DNA of 64,000 nt from DATAUD01 sp036501665 (GTDB lineage Bacteria; Verrucomicrobiota; Verrucomicrobiia; Limisphaerales; Palsa-1400), in assembly GCA_036501665.1 (NCBI GenBank), contig DASXZW010000023.1, forward strand, positions 145,424 through 209,423. Direction: 5' to 3'. A model generated the notes under the pieces. That model was not told the origin of the DNA. It ran no database searches and saw only the letters and a list, made by a program, of their open reading frames with translations. Made by a program: the position numbers and the translations under genes. Shown here piece by piece: positions 9,158 to 17,598 of this stretch (positions are counted from its first letter, which is position 1; each line of letters starts with the position of its first letter).

Positions 9158-11083
9158 CTAACTTGTCGCCACCGAGGGTCTTGGCAAACCCGAGCTAGTT
9201 GGAGCAGGGGACACCGTGTCTTTGAAACTGGCCCAGTGATGCAGAGGCGTTAGCGCCAAAACAATCAGCACAACCTGGCTGATGTCAAAGCCGACCAGCC
9301 ACGGAAACGCTTTGTCCATGAACCCATAAGAATGCAGCCCGATACCAAGCATGTTCACCCCGAACCATGAAAAGCTTGTCACAATATTTCCAAACACCGC
9401 CATCGCCATCAAGCCGCGTTCGCGAATCATTCCGCCCCAGCGCGCGTGCAAAATGACGGCGTTCCAAAGCACGATCAGCAGCGCGCCATTTTCCTTCGGA
9501 TCCCACCCCCAGAAGCGGCCCCACGATTGATCGGCCCAGATGCCGCCGAGAATCGTTCCCACGAAGCTGAACAACGTCGCAAAGCAGACAATCCCGTAAA
9601 CCATCCGGCCCAAAGTCTTCGCCATTTCCGGCGTCAATGTGCGCGTAAAAAATCCGCGAACGATGTAGATGATCGCCAAAATTCCCGCGACAAACATCGA
9701 GGCGTAACCCGTTGTGACGATGACGACGTGCGTGGCCAGCCACAGATTTGTGTCAAGCACAGCGCGCAACATTTCCATCGTATCGCCGCTCAATGCCAGA
9801 TGATGCGCGATGATGAGCGTGGTGAAACCAATAAATCCCGCTACGACCAAACCGATGCCGCCCTTGAAAATCCGCTCCAGAATAATTCCCAGCAAACACG
9901 CGCCCCAACCAATGAAGATCGCCGAGGAATAAAGGTTTGTCACCGGCGGACGCCCTTCCAAATACATGCGATACCCAAGGCCGAACGAATGGATGACAAA
10001 CGCCAAAATCAGCAACGCAAGCCCCATCCGACGGACCGTCTCGGACAAATTGATCCAAACAAAAAACCCCATCAACAGCGCGATCACGTAAATAACCATG
10101 CTCTTGTAAAACGGCTCGATCTGGTTGAAGAAAAATTCCTGGCTCCCTTTCTTGAGCGCCGGGGCCAACCCGTTTTCCTGCATCCAAATGCGATACCCGG
10201 CAACCGCCCGGTTAAAATCCGCTGGTCGGTCATTGCGATAATCGCTCGCGATCGCCGCGTAATTCGTGTCCGCCGGATGAAATTCTTCCGTTTTCAAAGC
10301 CAGCATCAGGTTGGTGCCGATGTTCGACCATGCTTGGCGAGGCTGCCCCGGCAACGGCGGAATGATCAGCGGGTAGGCGTACCTGGAAACTTCGCTGTAA
10401 CGCCTGAAAAACCTCTCGATTTTGTCCAGGTCCTCTTCATTGGCCTTCTCGTGTTTCTCCGTTGCATCCAGGGCGGCGCGTCCCGGCCCGATGGCTTCCT
10501 GGTAAACCTTTAATTCCTCGCGGAAGTCGCTCGAACCCTCCGGCTCCAGGCTGTTCTTCAGTCGTGTATAAAGAAAGACGCTCTCGTACAAGTGCATCAG
10601 GTCCTTCTGATATGGAGTGCGGAGCTTTGCGGCGTCCTCGCCTTTGTCCCTTTCCGCGTCCATCACTTTCTGGGCCTGGGCTTGAAGCTGGTCAAACTGG
10701 TTGGTCAGGCCGTCGAAGGAAAAATACTGAAGTTCCTTCTGCTCGCCGCCGAGAAACCCCTGCAAATCCGGGTCCTGCACGCGGAAAATCTGAAACGTGT
10801 CTGCCAGATCAGGACGCGCCATTGTGTCCAGCATCCATTCCAGCGCGGACAATGGCGGCAATGTCGGTGCGGTGTTTGTGAATCGCACGATCGACCGGCC
10901 GCTGATGCTCAAAAGGGAATTGCGCGCCACCGAATCAAACGGCTGCACTCGGCCATTCAAGAGGACGGGCAGCCGCCCAAACGCCGCCATGTCAAACCCA
11001 TTTTTCGGTTTCGGCGGCTCGGTCCCTCCGAGAAACCAGCTCGCGAAAATCACAACACAAATCCAGGGCAGCCACTTTTTCAT
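9158..11083 (-). CDS. ccsA: Cytochrome c biogenesis protein CcsA/ResC
   Basis: Haem handling and ligation subunit of the system II cytochrome c maturation machinery, in the inner membrane. The C-terminal half carries the tryptophan-rich haem motif WGRFWGWDPKENGA (near residue 526) within several membrane helices. The N-terminal half has one membrane helix and a large extracytoplasmic region of about 300 residues, which single-domain CcsA proteins lack. I start it at the ATG at 11083 (MKKWLPWICVV), whose first base overlaps the resB stop as TAATG. The longer open frame to 11242 runs inside resB and has no support. Together with resB this should make the complete system II pair. Confidence 0.92.
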   Translation of the reverse strand: MKKWLPWICVVIFASWFLGGTEPPKPKNGFDMAAFGRLPVLLNGRVQPFDSVARNSLLSISGRSIVRFTNTAPTLPPLSALEWMLDTMARPDLADTFQIFRVQDPDLQGFLGGEQKELQYFSFDGLTNQFDQLQAQAQKVMDAERDKGEDAAKLRTPYQKDLMHLYESVFLYTRLKNSLEPEGSSDFREELKVYQEAIGPGRAALDATEKHEKANEEDLDKIERFFRRYSEVSRYAYPLIIPPLPGQPRQAWSNIGTNLMLALKTEEFHPADTNYAAIASDYRNDRPADFNRAVAGYRIWMQENGLAPALKKGSQEFFFNQIEPFYKSMVIYVIALLMGFFVWINLSETVRRMGLALLILAFVIHSFGLGYRMYLEGRPPVTNLYSSAIFIGWGACLLGIILERIFKGGIGLVVAGFIGFTTLIIAHHLALSGDTMEMLRAVLDTNLWLATHVVIVTTGYASMFVAGILAIIYIVRGFFTRTLTPEMAKTLGRMVYGIVCFATLFSFVGTILGGIWADQSWGRFWGWDPKENGALLIVLWNAVILHARWGGMIRERGLMAMAVFGNIVTSFSWFGVNMLGIGLHSYGFMDKAFPWLVGFDISQVVLIVLALTPLHHWASFKDTVSPAPTSSGLPRPSVATS

Positions 11084-12372
11084 TATCGGTTCCTTCTTCC
11101 GTTTGCCAGGGCCGGCTCCATTGCGGGCGCGCCGGACGGTTTGCGGACTGTCGCCGGTTTGCCCTGGTTGCGGCGCTTCCTTGAGAAGGCCAGCAGATGG
11201 GTCAGGAATTGCGTAAGCAGTCCAAGCGCAACGAGCGCGCACGCAACATAAGGCGTCAGCGACGCGGGATTCCGCACGACTTGCAGAATCGTTCCACTGT
11301 CGTCAGGAATCCATCCCGCCTGAAACAACGTCTCGCCCCGATACCGCAGCGGATTGTTCATGTAAATAAGATTGTCCTGGGCGGTCCCCGCGCTGGGATC
11401 ATCAAGGTGAACCTTGCTGGAAAAATTCTTGGGAATGTCCGTCCCGGCGTAAATGTCGTGCTTCCATTCCAACAGCGTGACGCTGTAAGGCTCGTAATAC
11501 CGCACCGGTCGCAACGCGATCTGATACGTATGACCGTTGAACGTGAAACTCTGTGGATCATTCAACTTGACCCCGGGCAGCATGGCGCCGATGTCTCCCT
11601 GCAATCTATCGCTGGCGGGATACCGCGAGAACCACGTCGAAACGATCCATTCGCCAATCGGGCCCTTGTCGGAAACCGCCTGCACCAGCGCCGTCGGCTC
11701 ATTTTCTCCATCCATGCTGCGGACAGTCGGCGCGCTGCTGAAAAAGAGGCGTTTTCCAATTCCCTCGCTGGCCTTGAGAGTATCCGCTTGCGCCTGCATC
11801 GGGCCGGTGGGAGCGGCATTCGGCAGAAACTTTTCAACGCGCAACGCAAAAGGGAGCAGGGGTGTGCGGATTTCGCCGCCCTTCGCTACAATTGATTCCG
11901 GGATCACAACGACCTTGTCTGTCTTCGCGTCGGTTGTGTCGATGACAGCCAGCTCATTCTTGCGGCCATCTTCGGAATAATTTTTAGTCTGCCCCACTCG
12001 AAGCACCATCTGGCTTTCGATCTGGAAAATCTCCGTCACAAACTGGCCCACCAGCAGGAGTATCAATCCCCCGTGGATAAGAAGAATTCCGATCTTGCGC
12101 CGCTCAAATTTGAAGCGCTTGACGTGCGCGGCCAGCAGGTTCATCAACAGCACCATTCCGATCAGCCAGCCGCCGGGGTAAATCGGTATTTTCCAGGTTG
12201 CTCCAGCCGGACTCCAGTATATCAGGAAGCTGCGGAAGAACCGCGATTGGACTTCGTAAAGGCCCAGAGGGACCTGTTCCAGTGTTCCCACGAACACCAG
12301 CAGAATCGCCAGGCAAAGGCAAACCACCGTCAACCGAAGTGACGTGAAGAAATTAACAACGCGGTCAAGCAT
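11083..12372 (-). CDS. resB: Cytochrome c biogenesis protein ResB
   Basis: Partner of CcsA in system II cytochrome c maturation. The 429 residues show the ResB layout: N-terminal helices (LTVVCLCLAILLVFVGTLEQ), a second pair around KFERRKIGILLIHGGLILLLVGQFV, a large extracytoplasmic domain, and a final helix before the basic C-terminus. LLIHGG and QFVTE are typical of the family. Stop and ccsA start overlap in TAATG, which implies translational coupling. The upstream gap of 126 bases to the duplicated-domain protein is filled by a GATTAN hexamer hairpin. Confidence 0.93.
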   Translation of the reverse strand: MLDRVVNFFTSLRLTVVCLCLAILLVFVGTLEQVPLGLYEVQSRFFRSFLIYWSPAGATWKIPIYPGGWLIGMVLLMNLLAAHVKRFKFERRKIGILLIHGGLILLLVGQFVTEIFQIESQMVLRVGQTKNYSEDGRKNELAVIDTTDAKTDKVVVIPESIVAKGGEIRTPLLPFALRVEKFLPNAAPTGPMQAQADTLKASEGIGKRLFFSSAPTVRSMDGENEPTALVQAVSDKGPIGEWIVSTWFSRYPASDRLQGDIGAMLPGVKLNDPQSFTFNGHTYQIALRPVRYYEPYSVTLLEWKHDIYAGTDIPKNFSSKVHLDDPSAGTAQDNLIYMNNPLRYRGETLFQAGWIPDDSGTILQVVRNPASLTPYVACALVALGLLTQFLTHLLAFSRKRRNQGKPATVRKPSGAPAMEPALANGRRNR

Positions 12373-12393
12373 GATGGGTCACTTACGGAAACG

Positions 12394-12486
12394 AAGATTA
12401 TGATTAGGATTAAGATTACGATTAGGAGGGCAGGAGCCGCCGAGGCCGCTCATCGTAATCTTAATCGTAATCATAATCCTAATCTC
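12394..12486. repeat. GATTAN hexamer hairpin, copy 1
   Basis: The left arm is five consecutive GATTAN hexamers with N = T, G, A, C, G. After a GC-rich loop, the right arm holds the complement of GATTAN hexamers with N = G, T, C, A, C read from the outside in. The GATTA cores pair and every sixth base is mismatched. It fills the gap between resB and its upstream neighbour. Confidence 0.85.
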
Positions 12487-12498
12487 TTTTCCAGTTAC

Positions 12499-13626
12499 TT
12501 ACTGCGGATATTGTACCGTTTTGACGAAATTCACAAAGCTATCTTTTTCCTTCGCCACAATCGTTTTCTCCCCGATTAACTTATAAAACCAGGTATTGTC
12601 GCCGTGCGGCACGATCACCGCAACGAGGCGTTGCCCCGCTTTGTCGCCCGCGCCTTCGATATCGACCGAAGTCGCCTTGCCCCCGGCGGTTTCAAGCGTT
12701 TGCGTGACGTTGCCCAATTGGGCATCTTCCACCGCCTCAACTCCCATCTGACCGCGCCAACGATTTACATTTGCCAGCGTTCCCCCGACCGTTCCCGGGA
12801 AGAAGCTTACGGTGACGGCGGCGTTGCCACCCGAATTCCCGGTGACTGCAAAGCTTTTGAAAAGCATCGCGCTCGCCGGTTTTTCAACCCAATCGGAAGG
12901 AACGTTCCATTTGGGCGAATCATTGTCTTGCGCAGGCGTTGCTTCGGGGGCTGGTGCCGGTGCCGGCGCTGCTGCCGCGAGCGACGCAGGTTCTCCGCCG
13001 CCCGCCGCGAAACGAATTGATTTCAGAAATTCCGCGAAAGCTGGTTTCGCCTCTCCGACAGCCGCGGCATCGCCGGTCATCTTGAAAAACCACGTTGCGC
13101 CGTTGCGCCGCACAAGCGCAACCACCGTTCGAGCCGTTTTCCCCGAAAGGTCGTAAAGTTTTCCATCAACAGAATCGACCGCAACCGGGTCGGAGGTGAC
13201 GCCGCCTTGTTCCACCGGCTCCATTCCCAATTGAGTTCGCCAGCGGTTGACATTGTCCAGTTCCGTTCCAACTTCGCCAGGAAACGAGGTGATCGCGACA
13301 GCCACTGCGCCGCCATTCTTGCCAGTCACGGCGAAGTTGCCCAACCGAATGCCGTCCGGCGGCAACTGTTGCCAGCCGTCTGGGACGGTCCATTGAATCG
13401 GGCTGGAATTGACGGGAATGTCCGGCGAAATCTTCATTTGCTGCGCCGAAACAGTGGGTTGGGCCGGCAGCTCCTTCGGCACGGTGTAAACGCGGATTTG
13501 GTCTTCAGCGTGCAAAGTTACGGCTGCGGACATTGCCAAGCAGATCGTTACAAATTTCAGCAGGGCGCAACGCCGCCGCGTTGCCGTGGAAACGGCGGAA
13601 TGAGTCAGGCGGCTTAGAGCATTCAC
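12499..13626 (-). CDS. Exported protein with two copies of a PsbP-like or unknown domain
   Basis: I do not recognise a named family. After a basic N-terminus and a signal peptide (ending near LHA-EDQ) there are two clearly homologous domains. The first runs from WTVPDGWQQLPPDGIRLGNF through NVNRWRTQLGMEPVE. The second runs from WNVPSDWVEKPASAMLFKSF through NVNRWRGQMGVEAVE. A Pro/Ala linker near residue 230 joins them. Both contain FPG-x-VG and a terminal FxKxxG strand. The start is GTG; no in-frame ATG precedes the signal peptide. It is first in the minus-strand cluster with resB and ccsA, so it may be linked to cytochrome maturation, though the hairpin between could separate the transcripts. 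Confidence 0.75.
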   Translation of the reverse strand: MNALSRLTHSAVSTATRRRCALLKFVTICLAMSAAVTLHAEDQIRVYTVPKELPAQPTVSAQQMKISPDIPVNSSPIQWTVPDGWQQLPPDGIRLGNFAVTGKNGGAVAVAITSFPGEVGTELDNVNRWRTQLGMEPVEQGGVTSDPVAVDSVDGKLYDLSGKTARTVVALVRRNGATWFFKMTGDAAAVGEAKPAFAEFLKSIRFAAGGGEPASLAAAAPAPAPAPEATPAQDNDSPKWNVPSDWVEKPASAMLFKSFAVTGNSGGNAAVTVSFFPGTVGGTLANVNRWRGQMGVEAVEDAQLGNVTQTLETAGGKATSVDIEGAGDKAGQRLVAVIVPHGDNTWFYKLIGEKTIVAKEKDSFVNFVKTVQYPQ

Positions 13627-13810
13627 TTTCAGTTTGACGAAAATACCATAGGGCGAATTTTACAAAAAGCCCGAAATTTCAATGAAGGGACCCATGAGCG
13701 AATGCGCAACCAATAAGGGCAGCCGAACCTCAAACAAAACTTATTCCAATTATCTGTTTATATCATTGACAAATTCCGGTGCATAAGCCAAAGTGCTGGC
13801 TATTCAGCCC

Positions 13811-13821
13811 GGAGGAAAATA
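13811..13821 (+). promoter_or_regulatory. Strong ribosome binding site that fixes the pseudopilin start
   Basis: GGAGG at 13811-13815 is followed by AAAAT and then the ATG at 13821. This places the true start 14 codons inside the longest open frame and gives the pseudopilin a short leader. Confidence 0.8.
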
Positions 13822-14699
13822 TGCGCTCCACCATATGTTGCGAGGCTTCAAACATCGCCCCAGAAAGGCGGCATGGATTTACCCTGATCGAGTTACTGGT
13901 GGTGATCGCCGTGATTGCGATTCTTGCCGCGCTTTTGTTGCCAGCCCTGAGCCAATCGAAAATGGAGGCTGAATCAACGGTCTGCAAAAGCAACCTGCGC
14001 CAGTTGGCATTGGCCATGACGCTATACGCCGAGGACAACAACAGCGCGTACCCCAGCACTGGTGGTTGGTATCAGTGGCCTGCTGAATTTCAGCCTTATT
14101 TAAAAAGCCCCTGGCCCGATTCAACCTTTAAAAATGTGAACGGTAATCCTGCCGGCTATTTGGGAGCGCCAGAGAGTGTATGGGCGTGTCCCACATACAA
14201 CCGCTTGCAAGGCGCGTTCTCAGGGATCACTGGAGACGAAGGATGGGCATATGGTCGTGGCGCTTACGGCTACAACTCTCTCGGCCTCGCCAGGGCCCCG
14301 GGCGCAGATATTGTGATAGTCAGTAACCAAACTCCGTCATTGGGCCTTGCCGAATCGCCATGGGGACCCACTCGCGAAACGCAGATAATCAGCCCGAGCG
14401 ATATGATCGCACTTGGGGACGCTTTTATTGATGAGAGTCCGTTGGGAGGACATTTCTTCCTGGATGAGGTATTTTGGGAGTCATGGTTATATGATCTGGA
14501 AGTGAGAGGTTCGCCTCCCGGCAACCCAGCCACGAAAGCGATGCGACAGCGGCATTGGGGGAAATTCAACATCGCTTTTTGTGACGGTCATATAGAGAGC
14601 CTTCGAACGAACGATTTGGTCAATTTGAACAATTCGTCGGTGGCTGCGCGCTGGAACAATGACCACCAACCCCATAACCAGTATGGGTTTCAATTTTAG
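13821..14699 (+). CDS. Type IV pilin-like pseudopilin with H-X9-DG motif
   Basis: Secreted or surface pseudopilin. It has the prepilin peptidase site and hydrophobic helix RHGFTLIELLVVIAVIAILAA, then CKSNLRQLALAMTLYAEDN, which is the usual verrucomicrobial/planctomycete pattern. It ends with an exact H-X9-DG motif (HWGKFNIAFCDGH). ATG at 13821 is preceded by GGAGG. It stands alone, with no assembly genes beside it. Such proteins are numerous in this phylum and their roles are mostly unknown. A pilNOPQ-like set lies 39 kb away in this window. Confidence 0.88.
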   Translation: MRSTICCEASNIAPERRHGFTLIELLVVIAVIAILAALLLPALSQSKMEAESTVCKSNLRQLALAMTLYAEDNNSAYPSTGGWYQWPAEFQPYLKSPWPDSTFKNVNGNPAGYLGAPESVWACPTYNRLQGAFSGITGDEGWAYGRGAYGYNSLGLARAPGADIVIVSNQTPSLGLAESPWGPTRETQIISPSDMIALGDAFIDESPLGGHFFLDEVFWESWLYDLEVRGSPPGNPATKAMRQRHWGKFNIAFCDGHIESLRTNDLVNLNNSSVAARWNNDHQPHNQYGFQF

Positions 14700-14738
14700 C
14701 AGTGCTGCCGACCGAAACGGGTAAGCAAGTCAGAGGAA

Positions 14739-14759
14739 GGGCTTGTTGAGAAAGCCCCT
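14739..14759. terminator. Small hairpin between convergent genes
   Basis: GGGCTT and AAGCCC form a 6-bp stem around a 7-base loop, between the pseudopilin stop and the rpe stop. There is no clear T run on either side, so termination is only suggested. Confidence 0.35.
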
Positions 14760-14760
14760 A

Positions 14761-15420
14761 TCAACAGGCTTCAGAAACAACCTTCCGCAATTTCTTCACC
14801 GCGCCCTTGAGGTTTTTGTGGGAAAATAAACCCGTTCCGCTGATGAAAGTGTCCGCGCCTGCCTCGGCGCAACTTGCGGCGGTGTGAAATTCGATCCCTC
14901 CATCCACCGCGATGCGGTATTTCAGCCCCAGTTTGTCGCGCCACGCCGCAGCCTGGTCGATCTTTGTCAAGCATTCCCTGATGAATTCCTGCCCGCCAAA
15001 TCCTGGATTGACGGTCATTACGAGCAACGAATCAATGCGGTCAAGATACGGTTCGACGCTGGCCATTTTGGTCGGCGGATTGACTGCGAGTCCGACTTGT
15101 TTGCCGAGTGAACGAATTTTCCAAATGAACGAAGTCACCTGGCCGTCCAGTTCAACGTGAATCGTCATTCGGTCCGCGCCAGCCTTGGCAAAAGGTTCAA
15201 AAAGAATTTCCGGGCTGGAACACATCAGATGAACGTCGAAGACGAGATCATTCAGCGGACGCAACGTCTTCACAACCGCAGGGCCAAAGGAAATATTCGG
15301 AACAAAGTGCCCGTCCATGATGTCCAGATGCAGCCAGTCTGCCCCAGATTTGTTGATGCGGACGGCCTCACTCCCCAGCTTCGCGAAATTCGACGCAAGC
15401 AGGGAAGGGGCGATGATCAT
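14761..15420 (-). CDS. rpe: Ribulose-phosphate 3-epimerase
   Basis: Interconverts ribulose 5-phosphate and xylulose 5-phosphate in the pentose phosphate pathway. The TIM-barrel signature is complete: IIAPSLLASNF at the N-terminus, DWLHLDIMDGHFVPN, VFDVHLM, VMTVNPGFGGQ and VDGGI. The open frame begins with a GTG at 15435, but the ATG at 15420 gives the normal family N-terminus and has GGGAA nearby. It begins 44 bases after the ftsH stop on the same strand, so co-transcription with ftsH is likely. Confidence 0.96.
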   Translation of the reverse strand: MIIAPSLLASNFAKLGSEAVRINKSGADWLHLDIMDGHFVPNISFGPAVVKTLRPLNDLVFDVHLMCSSPEILFEPFAKAGADRMTIHVELDGQVTSFIWKIRSLGKQVGLAVNPPTKMASVEPYLDRIDSLLVMTVNPGFGGQEFIRECLTKIDQAAAWRDKLGLKYRIAVDGGIEFHTAASCAEAGADTFISGTGLFSHKNLKGAVKKLRKVVSEAC

Positions 15421-15464
15421 TTCCCGTTCTGTCACTCAACCACCTGTTGGTTGGGAACGAATCG

Positions 15465-17492
15465 TCACACAGGAGCCGCGGCCGGCGAGCCGAATCCCGG
15501 CAACTTCGGCGGCAACGGTTTGGGAACTTCCGGCAACGAAGTCGCGGCAACAGCGCCAGAAGGCGGATCGACTTTTGGCGGTTCCGGCGGCGGCGTAAAC
15601 GTTCCCGTTTTCACGATGTCAGCGACTTGTGTCCCGTCCAAGGTCTCATATTCCAACAGCGCATTTGCGATGATTTCCAGTTTGTCGCGATGCGTCTCAA
15701 TCAAGTTCTTGGACCGGTCGTAGGACTCGTTGATGATGCGTTTGACTTCGGTGTCTATTTCCTGCGCCGTAAACTCGCTGTAATCCTTCCGCTGCATCAT
15801 GTCGCGGCCCATGAAAACCTGATCGTGATCGCTGCCATATTGCACCATTCCAAGCTTCTCGCTCATGCCCCACTGGCAAACCATCGAGCGCGCAATGGAT
15901 GTGGCTTGTTGAATGTCTCCTGATGCTCCGCTGGAAATGTCGCCCGCGACAATTTCTTCTGCGATGCGTCCCGCCATCATGACAGTCAGCAAATCCAACA
16001 TCTCCTTGCGGCGATGGTTCAGCACGTCTTCCTCGGGCAAGGACATCGTAGAACCGAGCGTTTGTCCGCGCGGGATGATCGTGACTTTGTGGAGCGGATG
16101 AGTGTGTTCGAGCAAAACATTGACCAAGGCATGACCTGCTTCGTGCCATGCAGTGTATTTTTTGTTTTCCTCAGACATTGCCATGCTGCGGCGTTCGCGG
16201 CCCATCCGCACTTTGATCCGGGCTTCCTCAAGTTCCAACATGCCGATCGATTTCTTGTTTAAGCGAGCGGCCAGCAGAGCGGCTTCGTTCAAAAGATTTG
16301 CCAAGTCCGCGCCGGAATATCCCGGTGTCCCGCGCGCAATCACCGCGAGGTTTGCCGAAGGGTCTAATTTTACATTTCGCGCGTGAACTTTCAGAATCGC
16401 TTCGCGTCCTCGAACATCCGGCAGGCTCACCATGATCTGGCGGTCAAATCGTCCGGGGCGCAACAACGCCGGGTCAAGCACATCAGGCCGGTTCGTCGCC
16501 GCGATGATAATGATGCCGTCCTGCGTATCAAATCCATCCATCTCGACGAGCAACGCATTCAGTGTCTGTTCGCGTTCGTCATTGCCGCCGCCCCAACCGT
16601 GTCCGCGACTCCGCCCCACGGCGTCAATTTCGTCGATGAAAATAAGGCAGGGCGTGTTCTTTCGCGCCTGTTCAAACATGTCGCGAACGCGGCTCGCGCC
16701 AACGCCGACAAACATTTCCACAAAATCCGAACCGCTGATACTGAAGAACGAAGCGTCCGCCTCGCCGGCAATCGCCTTTGCAAGCAGGGTCTTTCCGGTT
16801 CCAGGCGCGCCAACCATCAGGATACCCTTCGGAATCCGTCCGCCGAGCTTTTGAAATTTCTTTGGGTCCTTGAGGAATTCCACCAACTCCGAAACTTCCT
16901 CCTTCGCTTCCTCGACGCCTGCAACGTCCTTGAAGGTGATTTTGTTCTTTTCCTTGTTCATCATCCGGGCACGGCTTTTGCCAAAGCTCATCGCTCCTTT
17001 GCCCGCCATTTTGATTTGCCGGAAAATGAAGAAATACAACGCGCCGAGAATCAGGAAAAACGGCAGGAACGTGTTCAGAAACACGCTCAACATCAGGTTG
17101 TTGTTATTGACGGCTTTGAACTCGCCGCTGTCGATCAACAGATCGGTTTTCTTCTCGGTCAAGGGCGTTTCCAGCTTGAAGGGAATCTGCACTTTCTTCT
17201 TATCCTTGTCCAAACCATAGTAGCTGCCAGAAATCCGCTTGATGTCGGGCGATTGCAGACCGTAAATGATCCGGCCACTGCCGGGCACAATAAGTCCATT
17301 GGTCAGCTTGTCGGTCAAATCCTTGAACGACCCCAGCTCCTCAACCTGCGTTTCCGCGCCATTTCGAACCAGCATCAGGACGCTGACCACGGCGATTATC
17401 GCAATCCAAACAAGCAAAGTTCGCGGTGGAAGCCGCAACTCACTGTTCTTTTTTTCGTTCCGATCCGGTTCCGGTCTCTTTTGGTCAGGCAT
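15465..17492 (-). CDS. ftsH: ATP-dependent zinc metalloprotease FtsH
   Basis: Membrane-anchored AAA+ protease for quality control of membrane and some soluble proteins. Two membrane helices (near residues 25-42 and 134-156) enclose a small periplasmic domain. The AAA domain has Walker A GAPGTGKT (about 228-235), Walker B LIFIDEIDAVGR and the second region of homology (NRPDVLDPALLRPGRFD). The zinc site HEAGH follows. A Pro/Ala-rich tail ends the protein. The ATG at 17492 is preferred over an in-frame TTG four codons upstream. rpe follows on the same strand, and der is divergent. Confidence 0.97.
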   Translation of the reverse strand: MPDQKRPEPDRNEKKNSELRLPPRTLLVWIAIIAVVSVLMLVRNGAETQVEELGSFKDLTDKLTNGLIVPGSGRIIYGLQSPDIKRISGSYYGLDKDKKKVQIPFKLETPLTEKKTDLLIDSGEFKAVNNNNLMLSVFLNTFLPFFLILGALYFFIFRQIKMAGKGAMSFGKSRARMMNKEKNKITFKDVAGVEEAKEEVSELVEFLKDPKKFQKLGGRIPKGILMVGAPGTGKTLLAKAIAGEADASFFSISGSDFVEMFVGVGASRVRDMFEQARKNTPCLIFIDEIDAVGRSRGHGWGGGNDEREQTLNALLVEMDGFDTQDGIIIIAATNRPDVLDPALLRPGRFDRQIMVSLPDVRGREAILKVHARNVKLDPSANLAVIARGTPGYSGADLANLLNEAALLAARLNKKSIGMLELEEARIKVRMGRERRSMAMSEENKKYTAWHEAGHALVNVLLEHTHPLHKVTIIPRGQTLGSTMSLPEEDVLNHRRKEMLDLLTVMMAGRIAEEIVAGDISSGASGDIQQATSIARSMVCQWGMSEKLGMVQYGSDHDQVFMGRDMMQRKDYSEFTAQEIDTEVKRIINESYDRSKNLIETHRDKLEIIANALLEYETLDGTQVADIVKTGTFTPPPEPPKVDPPSGAVAATSLPEVPKPLPPKLPGFGSPAAAPV

Positions 17493-17598
17493 TTTAGATG
17501 ACAAATTGTCTGGTTACACTAACATGACGGCGCGCCAGCCGCAAGGTTAAGTGCATATTAGAATAAAACTTAACCATTTTAATGATTTTTGACCCATC

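Noticed and set aside
9446..10513. 355-residue frame antisense to ccsA
   Set aside because: Arg/Gln/His-rich, no motifs, completely covered by ccsA, which has a clear haem motif.
16383..17501. 372-residue frame antisense to ftsH
   Set aside because: A long shadow frame in high-GC DNA; ftsH is unmistakable on the other strand.
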